A stretch of DNA of 64,000 nucleotides from Viscum album (Eukaryota > Streptophyta > Magnoliopsida > Santalales > Viscaceae), in NCBI GenBank assembly GCA_963277665.1, contig OY728166.1:1074676014-1074740013 (forward strand), read 5' to 3'. The first letter of the stretch is position 1; each line of letters begins with the position of its first letter. The notes below the pieces were generated by a model. That model searched no databases, was not told the origin of the DNA, and saw only the letters and a list, made by a program, of their open reading frames with translations. Positions 36,040-46,215 of the stretch are shown here, piece by piece. Position numbers and translations under genes: made by a program.

Positions 36040-37150
36040 AGAATATATCTCAGTATTCTATTAACTGATACAAAAATATCATCCATTGGATTGAATTGAA
36101 TGTGGGTCACTACTCATGTTGCAAAGAAGATGTATGATCATGTCATAGTCAAGTATATTATGATTCAAATGATTCTCCTTTTATATTTTGGGATCCAAAG
36201 AAGTCCCATCCTAATTATTTTGATGTTTTTCCCAACTGAAATCTTAGTTGTCATTGGTTTGGAGTCATGAATGTTGAATTTCATCAGCTACACCTAAATA
36301 TTTTTTTCTTACAAATGAATCTGTAATTCTTCTTCTAAATGACATGTAGCCCCAAGAAGTTTGTTAATTAACTATTCCTAGACATTTCAAATTATAATTT
36401 TATGTTATTATAAAACTCTTCTATCGACCACTTCCTTCTTCCAAAAATATAATATCATCCACATACACGATCGCCATAAATTGAACTTCCTTTTAATTTT
36501 TCACATATAGATTATGATTGAAAGATCTGATATTAAATTAAATATGCTTTTGATAAAAATATATATGAGAATACCATGAATGGGATGCCTAATTAAGACT
36601 ATATAGGTAATTAATTAATATGAATACCTTTGATTCATCATTTCCATTCAGAAATATGACTGGTTGTTTAGTTTAGAATTTTCATTCTTTAAGAAATGTA
36701 TTTAAGAATAATACATTGACAACTATATAATAAACATTGTCTCATATTTGAATTTCTATTATAAGGAAAATAACAATTGAATCCTATATTTTTTATGGAT
36801 AAAATGCTTCTTCAATATCAACACCTTCAATCTATGCATAACCTTTAAACACCACTCAATCATTGTTTCCGAATCTTTATTTTAAATACTCTTCTCCTGA
36901 TCACATTTTGATTTCCAAGTCTCTTAACTAGATACTAGTTATTTATCTTATCAATGTGGTCCCATTATTCATTCATAAACATAACCCCTGATTCATCCAT
37001 CGATGCTTCTTTAAATGAGGTTAGTTCTAGAATTGATAGAAGAGAAGAATTTTCTTCTCTCCTCATTATCCTTGTCTGTGTGGGAGCAGTCCAATACCTA
37101 ATGATGTTAGATTGATCAATTTATGATATTTTATATATCATTTGTGGTAG
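36040..37150 (-). pseudogene. pol: Copia reverse transcriptase remnant
   Basis: The minus strand carries the active-site motif YVDD at 36465-36454, inside QFMAIVYVDDIIFLEEGSG. Downstream, near 36095-36040, it has SVNRILRYILGNL, the conserved R-I-L-R-Y-L-K block that joins reverse transcriptase to RNase H in copia elements. Several frame changes and stops separate the pieces. Fairly sure of the family, not of the exact limits. Confidence 0.8.
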
Positions 37151-37269
37151 AGATGATGTTTCTTCATCCATGTTTCCTCTTCTCACCCTTCTTCTGAATC
37201 ATTTCCATTTGGTGACCCCTGAATGTTTTTCCAGACCATCCTCTATATCTACATTTGAATCTTTTTCAT

Positions 37270-38100
37270 ATCAACTTTCTTCTTGATATTTTATTATATA
37301 TGCAAATGAACTCCATGAAGTAATTTTTTTATCATCAATGATTATGACATAAATTCTTTCCAAAATTATTCCAATATGATTAATTAAATATTCATATGAT
37401 TTACTCTTCATTGAATATCCAAGGAATATTCTGTCATTTGCAACATCATCATACATTCCGTGATTGATTACATTATTTTGGTTGAAATATTTACTTCAAA
37501 AAAATAAAATATAATATAGATAGTGATTCCTTCAATGCCAAAAGTCGTAGTCTATCTTGGTTTCTCCCATATAAAGCACTATTTTATTTTTAATGTACAT
37601 TGCAGTGGAAAATATTCTTGTAAGTAATGATGAAAGATATGACTCTCAATTTGTATAGTTCTCTCAATATTGTTCACTTGGTGATTTCTGCATTAAACAA
37701 CTCCATTTTTCTATGGGGTTCGAACTACATCTGCCTCATTCTTTATTCCATGTTTTTCTATGTCATTTTCAAATTCAATGGATTTGTATTCCCCTCCAAT
37801 GTCAGATCATAGAACTTTAATTGTGTGGCTGATATCATTCTCTCCTATTCAATGATAACTTTTCATGAAATGAAGAACTAGAAATTTCTTAGTTATAATA
37901 ATTTAATAATCAAATATTATATAATAAATAATAAATGTAATGAATTACATCTATCCACATGTGCCAACCATATATATTAGGCCGTATACATCTATGTGGG
38001 AGAGATCAAAAAGATTTGATTCCATTTTCTTATTTGGTTGATATGAAATACATACCAAATTATTTCAAATTAAAGAATGAAATTTCTTTCCCATTAATGA
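37270..38100 (-). pseudogene. pol: Copia integrase remnant
   Basis: The minus strand reads SDIGGEYKSIEF at about 37807-37770, the second catalytic Asp block of the integrase core (S-D-N-G-G-E-Y). HGI follows, then TP.KNGVV (37690-37670), the third-Glu region of copia integrases, where the usual NGVVER is damaged. The 61-residue stretch 37456-37271 (FLGYSMKSKSYEYL..) is the typical C-terminal F-x-G-Y-s-x-x-x-K-x-Y block. Integrase would join the cDNA to the genome. Stops interrupt all parts. Confidence 0.8.
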
Positions 38101-38499
38101 TTTAGATTGAAAATATCAAAGATTATCTTCATTTTATATATCTTTTCAATTAATTTTTAATTAATGTGACCCTGACTTTGGTGACACAAGTTTCATTATT
38201 CTTCAACTGTCATGTAATAAATGTTGTCTTTACTATCTACCTAGTATAAATTTCATCTATTTTTTACCCTTTCACTATAGAATTACCTAACATTCCTTTG
38301 ATATTGGAAAACTTTTGATTAAAATTCACTATCAGTTCTGATTCACAGAGCTGACTCACACACAGGAGGTTGTAATGCAAACCATCCACATAGAGAACTT
38401 CAGTTCATTTTCTAGTTATGTACTTCAACTAACTTTTATCTTTAAAGAACCATAATTTTTCAACCGTACTATTCCATCAACACTTTTCATAACATTCTA

Positions 38500-39010
38500 T
38501 AATAAATATGCATTTTCTATCATATTGGATGAACATCCTCTATCAAGAATATAGGTGCTACTCTTCTTTGTATCTTTGAGTGTTATTTTTATAATGTTGT
38601 ATTTCTAAATTTTATTCTTTTCCATACAGGATATATTTGATTTAGTATGGGATAAAGAGAACCTTTTGAAACTATTTTCAATATGACCTAGTTCAGCATA
38701 CTCATATTCTTATTCCATATTGAATACCTATTCTTAATAGAAACTCCACATGATTGGTGATTATTGGCTTGTCTCTATGTTCTATAGGTTTATTCCCACC
38801 ATCCCTCTACCTGCAATGAATAGCTTGATATCCATAGTTATAATAATTAAAAAAATATACATTGAAACTATTTATTCTATATAATTAAGGATATAGTATC
38901 ATTCTTCTTTTTGGACTTTCAAGCACTTCCCCATTCAAATATATCCTTACCTCTTCACATTATGATATGGAATGGCCCATATAACCACAAAATTGAAATT
39001 TCATTTGATG
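38500..39010 (-). pseudogene. Copia gag zinc knuckle and protease remnant
   Basis: On the minus strand, FCGYMGHSISYCEE at about 39005-38960 is a CCHC knuckle lacking its first cysteine. About 450 bases further on, YILDRGCSSNMI (38554-38520) matches the copia protease active-site block LDSGCSxHM, with the Ser after the catalytic Asp changed to Arg. That change alone should hurt the enzyme. Confidence 0.7.
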
Positions 39011-40826
39011 GAATTTCTTCTAACTTCCATTCCTCCTCTTGATCCATTCATTAGGGACATTTGTTTTCTAGAAATCATTTCTGGATACTTTTTGATAGTT
39101 TTCTATTCTCTTTTATATTTGACATGATGCTTTTATTCACAAGACATTACGAGCCTTTGTGATATATAAAACTTTCTACCTTACATTAATTTAATCATTT
39201 TTATTCCATCCTTTGATGTTTCATCATCACAAATAATTAAACATGTTCCCATGCTTGTGGATCATTAAAAATTCAAAGCCTTTTAAAAATTATTAGAGCC
39301 AAACTTAACACTCTCTAACATATTTTTATATGAGAATATTCCAAACTATATTTTAATATTTTTTCCATTGAATTTGATTTAGTTTCTAGTTTACTCCTTA
39401 GAGTGATAAATTCTTCTTCAAGACCCTTAATTGTCTCAGATTTCTCCTCCAACCCAGATATCAGGTCAATGATGACCTTTACATGTCCATTAATCTAGAG
39501 TTTAAATTCCACAACATCATCTAATTTTTCATGAGTTGTTGATTGTTATTTTAATCATTCTTCCAGTCAATCAATCACTCTTTCAATATGATCAATATAC
39601 TATCATGACACTTCCATAATTTTTATAACAGTTTAGTTTTTCTTTAATTGTTTTTAAAAATTATCAAGGGAATACTCAAGTTCCAACATCGGATTTCCAC
39701 CACCAATCAAATAATTATCATTACATTTATCTTTTGATGATTCTGACTTTACAACTATATCCATAATAGATAATTGGGGTTCCATATTTAAAATATTGTT
39801 CTTCATCCTCTAAAAATTAATTATAATCTTGTTCTCATTTTCATATGAATCTATTTCTATGTAATTTATTTATTCCTTTATAGTCTCCCTTTTAGGGAAA
39901 CCATTTTTGAGGCTTCTACAGGTTTCTAGCTTCACTTTCTTCATCATCAATCTTCCTTGAGAATCAAAAGGAAATGTGCCCAACTCTACCACATTGAAAA
40001 CATGAAATAAGAATCTTTTATTCAAATATCCTTTTTCCTCTCTTTAATTTCATAGAAAAATGAGAAAGAAGTTATTCTTCCTTGTTATATGAATCCACAC
40101 TATCTCTATAAATCTAATGTTTTCCAATTATTTGAAATCCATTTCCTCGATTAATCAATTTGTTTTATCTTCTGGTTTGACCCTTATTTCATATTCTATT
40201 AGAATTCTCAACATGTCATCTAGATAATGTTTATATAGATCTCTTTCTTCAAGGGTTGAAACATTTGGATTATAAATATGTGGAAGCCTTATCAAGATTC
40301 ACTTCACAATGTCAATGTCTTTGATTTAATCACCAAGTACCCATATTACTCCCAACACTATAGTAATTTTATTTAAAAATGTTTCTTCATTTTAATTAGA
40401 ATTCATTTTCAGATCATCAAACCTTTTGTGAAAAAGACAATGAGTTTCTCCCCCTTCACATTTTTGTCCCCTTCATTGATGTTTTATAGATTTTTAAATA
40501 TAGACTTGGCTGAAGTAAAACTCTTAACATTTAGATAAATTTCATCATATTTAGATTAATTAAGGTAATTTTGTGTTTAGGAATTAACATCAATTACTTT
40601 TCTACCTATTTCAATCATAGACAGTCATGTTGCATCAGTGACATAAATCCCTCATGTAGTAGAAAAAAGGACATCCACTACAAGTGATATTAGATGAGAT
40701 ATCATCATATTCATTGATATATATATATATGTTTATTCCATCAAAAATGGGTACTATTATAATATTTACTAAATTAAACATGAAAATGAAAGAGGTAAAA
40801 TCTAACTCCATTGACCTGTTTGATTT
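39011..40826 (-). pseudogene. Rest of copia gag region, badly decayed
   Basis: By position this 1.8 kb should hold the copia leader and capsid. I see no long ORF; near 40110-40060 and 40420-40250 there are lysine- and glutamate-rich fragments on the minus strand. The overlapping 76- and 62-residue ORFs at 40635-40872 sit across the primer site and are chance. Confidence 0.5.
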
Positions 40827-40834
40827 GATACCAC
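40825..40834 (-). promoter_or_regulatory. Primer-binding site of copia element
   Basis: The minus strand reads GTGGTATCAAATC next to an LTR end CCTTCA, a near match to the initiator-Met-tRNA site. Confidence 0.7.
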
Positions 40835-40835
40835 T

Positions 40836-41419
40836 TGAAGGACCCAGAAACACACAGAGAGGCAAGTGGTAATCAGGGTATCAAATTGTTTTCCAAAAGT
40901 GAAAGTTCTTGTTACCACAATTGTAGGAACCTATTATACCTAAATTATGATAATGGGTAGTAATTTAAACAATCAAAAAAAGGGAGAAAAAATAACAGTT
41001 TTACTCAGTTTTCCACTGTGGGCTACTTTAAGGATCATACACTGAAGCGGATTCGTTCGTACCTAAATCCACTGATCTTAACTAGTTATAGAAAACCCAA
41101 TTTATGATATATTAAAACATTTCTAGGAATATTTCCTTTATAATAATTTAGGGAGGACACACTGCCTCCCTCCGAACACCTATACTGACTCCCCATAGCT
41201 CAATACATTGGGAGAAGTCTTAGTCTTTTTAACGACTTCAAAGTTGCTTCAGAAAATTTTCTTTTAAGTATCTTCCCATGTCTATAATGTGACTCTTATT
41301 TCACCAAAGACATGTTTTTATGCACATTGAAAGCACTTCTCAAATAAACCTAATGTTTAAAAATGTTATTCATAGACCCCCTTTAGAAATATCACAACAT
41401 TCCTAAATCAAACTACCTT
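40836..41419 (-). repeat. 5' LTR of copia element, truncated by array C
   Basis: The first 584 bp (inner side) align with 33744 to about 34355 of the 3' LTR, for example GCACATTGAAAGCACTTCTCA versus GCACTTTGAAAGCACTTTTCA split over two windows. The alignment breaks exactly where TGTAACATCC, the first C LTR, begins. Confidence 0.8.
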
Positions 41420-42841
41420 TGTAACATCCCAAGTAAGTCATGAATAATAAATATTTTTTATCTATGTCTATTAATGATTAATATAATGTTTTAGAGTCTT
41501 AAAATGAAAATAAATACAATCTTATGCATGGAATACACTAATATTCTTAAAAGATAGTTTTACTGCCTTTTGATGGAAAACCATTTTTCAATCTATTTTT
41601 TGACAATTTTATAAGCTATGTTTGTAAAAATAAACTTATTATTTATGATTGGGACATCAAAATTTACTTTTAGTGGTTTTTTGGTATTTTTCCGATAAAG
41701 TTTATTTTTTAATGAATAGTGAAAAATGTTGCATTTTAATTCAAACCCCCTTTTTAATCTAATTTATTTATATGATTAGATTATCTTTTGAATTGGTTTT
41801 AAAGTGAAATTAGAATATATTTTTACCATTTAATCCAATGGTTGTCATTTGAATCAATTTCACATTGAAATTGGACTTAAACTGGTGTCAATCTTTTGAT
41901 ACTTATTGTTTCAGAAAAATACGCCATTTGCTCTGACAGTGGGAATTAAAAATTAAATTAATTAATGTGACTTATATGTTTTGAATTTTGTAAAATGGAC
42001 TTCATTTTTGAATTCGGAATATCAAATATACATTAGGGTGAAGTTTTGGTATTTTTCTGAAAAACTTCAATTTTTTGATGAATAGTGAAACCACTAAGTG
42101 ATACTTATAAAAACTGATTTTTTGTTTAAATGAAATTTTACCACTTATGTGTTTTGAATTTCAAAAATCTGACATAAATGGTTTTCATTTAGAAGTAAAA
42201 TGTGGGTCAATGAGATTAAAATATTTTTTGGTCAATAGTAACCTATTAAATTTTTAATCGCGATTAGAGGTAATTAGTGTAGTTTAAGGTAAAAATAATG
42301 TTTTAATAATATGATATGAGATTGAAACACGTCCTACCCTTATTGTATTTGTCATGGCCGACCAAAAAAATCCATGGGTCAACTTGGGGACCCCATGGAG
42401 CCACTTTGGTTGGGAAATGACATAAATATCTTTTTATTTAATGATAAAGTAAAAATTACACAAACATGATATGTTTTACTAAAAAAAATTTTAAATGGGG
42501 TTATACAAGTCAAATTTTTTATTATAAATATTCATTGGAAAGATAAACCGATTTCCTACATCATAGTAGTTTTTTTAGAATTTTTAGACATTAAATAAAT
42601 TAAATTATTTATGACATCATTATGATGCAGCGATGACCTCATTATTTAACGATTTAAATAAAAGGGAATGATAATGTAATATCTAAGATTTACACATGTC
42701 CAAAACCAATTGTATGAGTGGATTTCGAACCCTTATCACCTTATCCTCGATTTATTTCAATTTGGGACCTCTTAAATCCGAATACCATTTTAAAATAAAG
42801 TAACATTTCTTTACATTCCGAGAGTGCCCCTCCTCTCCTCT

Positions 42842-42849
42842 TATAAAAG
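42842..42849 (+). promoter_or_regulatory. TATA box, C LTR 1
   Basis: TATAAAAG after CCCCTCCTCTCCTCT and followed by GTCCCC. From here to the primer site is about 2.1 kb. Confidence 0.75.
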
Positions 42850-43562
42850 GTCCCCACATCTACCTCCTTACCCACACTCCCAAAGCCTTTGGCTCGGCCA
42901 ACCCCTGCCCATTTTGTCTCTCCACATCCCTATCTTAGTCCTTGAAGCCTCACATTGGGCAGAAGTCTTCCCAAGGATTCCTTTGAGCTCAAACCAAAGT
43001 GAGTTACCCGATTTTAAGGTAATGTCTTCACTTGAGTCCTTTTGTTTTATTTTGCTTCTCCAACCCCCTAAACAATTTTTATTCATTTCTTTTGTAACAA
43101 CTCCAATATATTAAATATACTAGGATGTTTTTATAAAAAGGATCCGAGCTACACTTACACACACCTACATCTAATGGTAAAAGGACATACTGTTTCCGTG
43201 GATGGTGAATTTATGCCTCCCGAAACGTTGATTGTTCAACATTCTATTAACACCTTCAAAGGTGTCCATTATGATGTCACTATATTTATATATGATATAT
43301 AATATGTTTATTTTTTCCTTAAGCTTCTGTATTTTTCATTTTGGGCATACCGTTATGGTTTCCATTATGGGTAAACGTGATATCTTCATTTAAGGAAGTG
43401 CGGACTACCGCCCCCTCAAAGTGATTTGATTCGTTAAATATCATATGTGGGACGTATAAAGGATGGAACTATGATATTATATATGATATTATACTGTAAT
43501 TATAATAAACCTTTATATCATTATGATTCCATTCTATAAAATATGAAATAGAAATGAAAGTA

Positions 43563-43602
43563 GCGTTCATGCGTATGTACGGCTTACCGTCTCCATGAAC
43601 GG
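43563..43602 (+). promoter_or_regulatory. Leader stem-loop, C LTR 1
   Basis: GCGTTCATG pairs with CATGAACGGT around a loop of CGTATGTACGG and CTTACCGTCTC. The same stem as B stem-loop 3. Confidence 0.75.
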
Positions 43603-44098
43603 TACATTTCATTTCTTACCTCTAAATGATTATGTAATATTATAAATGCATGTATATACTGGATATATATGATATAAACATCATTATTATAATTCTGGAT
43701 ATAATGGATTCATGAACAACTTGTAATTATAAAGGGTTTATTTTTGACTCAAGTAACAATGATCGTTAAAACGACCGTTATTAACTTAAATAATTACATA
43801 GTGTTCAAGACATGGAAATATGCGATATAAAAGGAATAATGAACTTGAAAAAGGTTCTTAAGAAAGTAGAAATTAACTCAAGTTTATTATTCAGGACATT
43901 AAAGAACGATCAAGTCAAGTCGGACCCGAGGTATGGGACATCGTCTCAATCTCTTTTCAATGAGGCATATTTTGTTTTATACACAACCTTCTTTTATACG
44001 GTGTATAAACCCCTTTGACTTTTATGTTTATTCAAAAGGAATTTTTTTATACGAAGCATTTACCAAATGACAAAAGGGAATGTTTTTGTCGTACGTAT

Positions 44099-44123
44099 GT
44101 GGCGACAACGACTTCTCCGCCGC
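44099..44123 (+). promoter_or_regulatory. Leader hairpin II, C LTR 1
   Basis: GTGGCG pairs with CGCCGC (one T-G pair) around ACAACGACTTCTC. It is a GC-rich island in AT-rich sequence. Confidence 0.6.
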
Positions 44124-44406
44124 TGTGACCATTATTTGAGTTTCGGCTTCCTCTACAAGCCATAACTTTTTTTAAAGAAAAATAAATACCATGTTTTACT
44201 TTTCTTTTTTTTTTGGTATTGAAAATGGTTTTCATAATATTTTTATATCAATTTTTTGTATTGATATCTTGTGATTGAAAGGTGGAAATGTTATGTTTCC
44301 GTTATGCATGTTTTATGTGATACGATTATGTTGAGGTTCTTGGGCATTATTATGAAGACGGATGGTTCCATGATTGACTAAGGGTGGGTGAGCCCGATAT
44401 AGCTCT

Positions 44407-44418
44407 CCAATGCATTGG
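44407..44418 (+). promoter_or_regulatory. Conserved palindrome, C LTR 1
   Basis: CCAATGCATTGG between AGCTCT and GTAACG. Confidence 0.65.
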
Positions 44419-44984
44419 GTAACGCGAAGGAGTGAAATGTTAAGGTTTCTCTGAATATATTTAGGGAATATACTATGATGGGTATTCCAAATGTAACCAA
44501 GAGGGTTACTCCCTACGTAAGAATGTTATGAATGCCTCAAGTTACCTTTATGTCTTCTGATTCCTATGATTTATTCATGATTTGATGAGGTATGGTAAAG
44601 TGCGTATGTTTTATGGGTAAAGTATGATTTCATTCTTATGTATATATGTACCCATGTTTCCTTTCCATATTTTTATATCCCTTACTGAGATTTTTATGCT
44701 CATATGACGTTTTTTTGAAAATTTTTTCACAGGTCAAGGGAAAGGTACATGATATGATGATAGTGTCAAGGAAGTATCAAGAAAGAATCCATGTTTTATT
44801 TTAAATATGTTTCCATTGATGGGAAAGAAGAATATTATCTTTATGTAACCACTTTGTTTATATGTAGAATGTAATTCAAGTTTTATGATCTAATTCTCTA
44901 AAACTCTAAACCCGAAAAGATCCTCAATGTGTAATCTTATAATAACTCAAGATTAAGTAAGGTTTAATGCTGGGGTCTTATAGT

Positions 44985-44996
44985 TGGTATCATAGG
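44985..44996 (+). promoter_or_regulatory. Primer-binding site, C internal 1
   Basis: TGGTATCATAGG, two bases after the LTR. Copies 2 (53218, TGGTATTAGAGG) and 3 (61446, TGGTATCAGAGG) are the same initiator-Met-tRNA type. Confidence 0.8.
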
Positions 44997-45128
44997 TCGG
45001 TTTAGATAACTTTAGGAGTTAGAATTTTATTAAATAATTATCCAAAAATATTTTTTTAATGGTCAAATTGATGTGATATAGTATTTGAAGATTTCCATGT
45101 TGCTTCATCTAAGACAAGTTTGTTCAGA

Positions 45129-46215
45129 ATGGTTTTCCGTAGAGGAAACAGGGAAGCTGTGCTAGGAAGGCATACAGAAGGAAATAACCTTCTGAATCAG
45201 CATCCTGAGATGGTCGGAATTGGAAATGAATAGTTTGTTGTAGTAATGGCACAGTTGACTCAAGTGATAAATGGTGGTGGTATCCATGCACGAGATCAGC
45301 CAGATCAACCACAGAGGAACATGTCAGTGGTGGAACATTTCATGAGGCAACATCCCTCATCATTCAGAGGATCATCTGACCCTGTGTTAGCTGAAGGGTG
45401 GATTAATGCACTGGAGAATATTTTCGATGTCATGGGGTGTTCAGAAAATCAAAAGGTTAGACATTCTATTTAATGTTTGGAGGGTGAGGCAGATCAGTGG
45501 TGGTCTATGGTTAAAAATATCATGGACGCCGATGAGATTGATGCTCTTGACTGGGATGAATTCAAAGGTATGTTTCTTGAGAAGAATTTTCCTAAGGCTG
45601 TTCGACTTAGGATGGAAAAACAATTCTTGGAATTGAGTCAAGAGGAAGACTCAGTGGCTACCTATGAAGAATGGTTCACTCGATAGGCAAGGTATGCTCC
45701 AAATTTTATCCGTGGCCTTGATAGTAAAATCAATCATTTTTACTCAGGATTAAAGCCAAAATATCGAAGGGCATTAGCTTCTTTTGAGTTTAAAAGTTAT
45801 GAAAAGCTTGTTCGATGTGCTGAGAAGGTGGAAATGGAGTTTGCCGATGATCAAGTGTTCTATAACAACCCACAGAAGAATAGACCGAGGTTGTAGGAGA
45901 AAGGTAAGAATTCTTCAAAAAAATCTAATGGTAAGAAAACTAAGTTTCCAGTTTGTGATAAATGTGGAAAAAGGAATGCTGGGGAATGTCTTCTGAATTC
46001 TGGAAAGTGCTACCGATGTGGTAAGATGGGACAAAAGGCTCGTGATTGCACTAAAAAGGATCAAGGTGAAGGTAAGACCAAATTTGATTTACAGTTAGTG
46101 AAATGTTATAAGTGCAATGAGATGGGTCACTATGAAAACGAGTGTCCGAAAAAGAGCTTGAGTGATGGGAAGCAGTTAGACTACAAGCAGAAAGGGGTGG
46201 TGAAATCTTTGCAAC
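45129..46215 (+). pseudogene. gag: Gag part of C copy 1
   Basis: The ATG at 45129 begins MVFRRGNREAVLGRH. One frame runs about 360 codons, broken by stops at 45231, 45471, 45684 and 45894. The capsid domain is clear: HFMRQHPSSFRGSSDP, AEGWINALENIFDVMGC, EGEADQWWSMV, FPKAVRLRMEKQFLEL, YSGLKPKYRRAL. Then come three cysteine-rich knuckles: CDKCGKRNAGEC, CYRCGKMGQKARDC (His replaced by Gln here; copy 3 keeps His) and CYKCNEMGHYENEC. A one-base deletion near 46210 puts the protease in another frame. Copies 2 and 3 lack this deletion, so the ancestor probably had one gag-pol frame. The protein would build the particle and bind the RNA. Confidence 0.85.

Larger units (their letters stand above)
33744..41419 (-). 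mobile_element. Ty1/copia retrotransposon, decayed, 5' LTR interrupted
   Basis: Minus-strand element. On the minus strand the domain order is gag zinc knuckle (about 39010-38955), protease (38548-38531), integrase (about 38100-37270), reverse transcriptase (about 37150-36040), RNase H (about 35950-35600), the order that defines Ty1/copia. The two LTRs are homologous: GGACC near 33750 with GTGTCAACTTTTACTTCAAAAG near 33800 versus GGACCC near 40840 with GTATCAAATTGTTTTCCAAAAG near 40880. The right LTR stops at 41419, where the C array has inserted, so its remaining kilobase should lie beyond the right edge of the window. Confidence 0.85.
41420..44982 (+). repeat. LTR 1 of array C
   Basis: 3563 bp, TGTAACATCC...GGGGTCTTATA. 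TATA box at 42842-42849. Leader structures: degenerate stem-loop at 43390-43425 with inner hairpin GCGG-ACTA-CCGC, full stem-loop at 43563-43602, hairpin II at 44099-44123, palindrome at 44407-44418. Long stretches match the B LTR, for example the block ending TGATGAATAGTGAAAC near 42075-42095. ORFs such as 42824-43114 are chance. Confidence 0.9.

Noticed and set aside
42824..43114. 96-residue plus-strand ORF beside the C TATA box (also near 59288)
   Set aside because: Proline- and serine-rich because it translates the CT-rich promoter stretch. Not open in LTR 2, where an opposite-strand ORF is seen instead.
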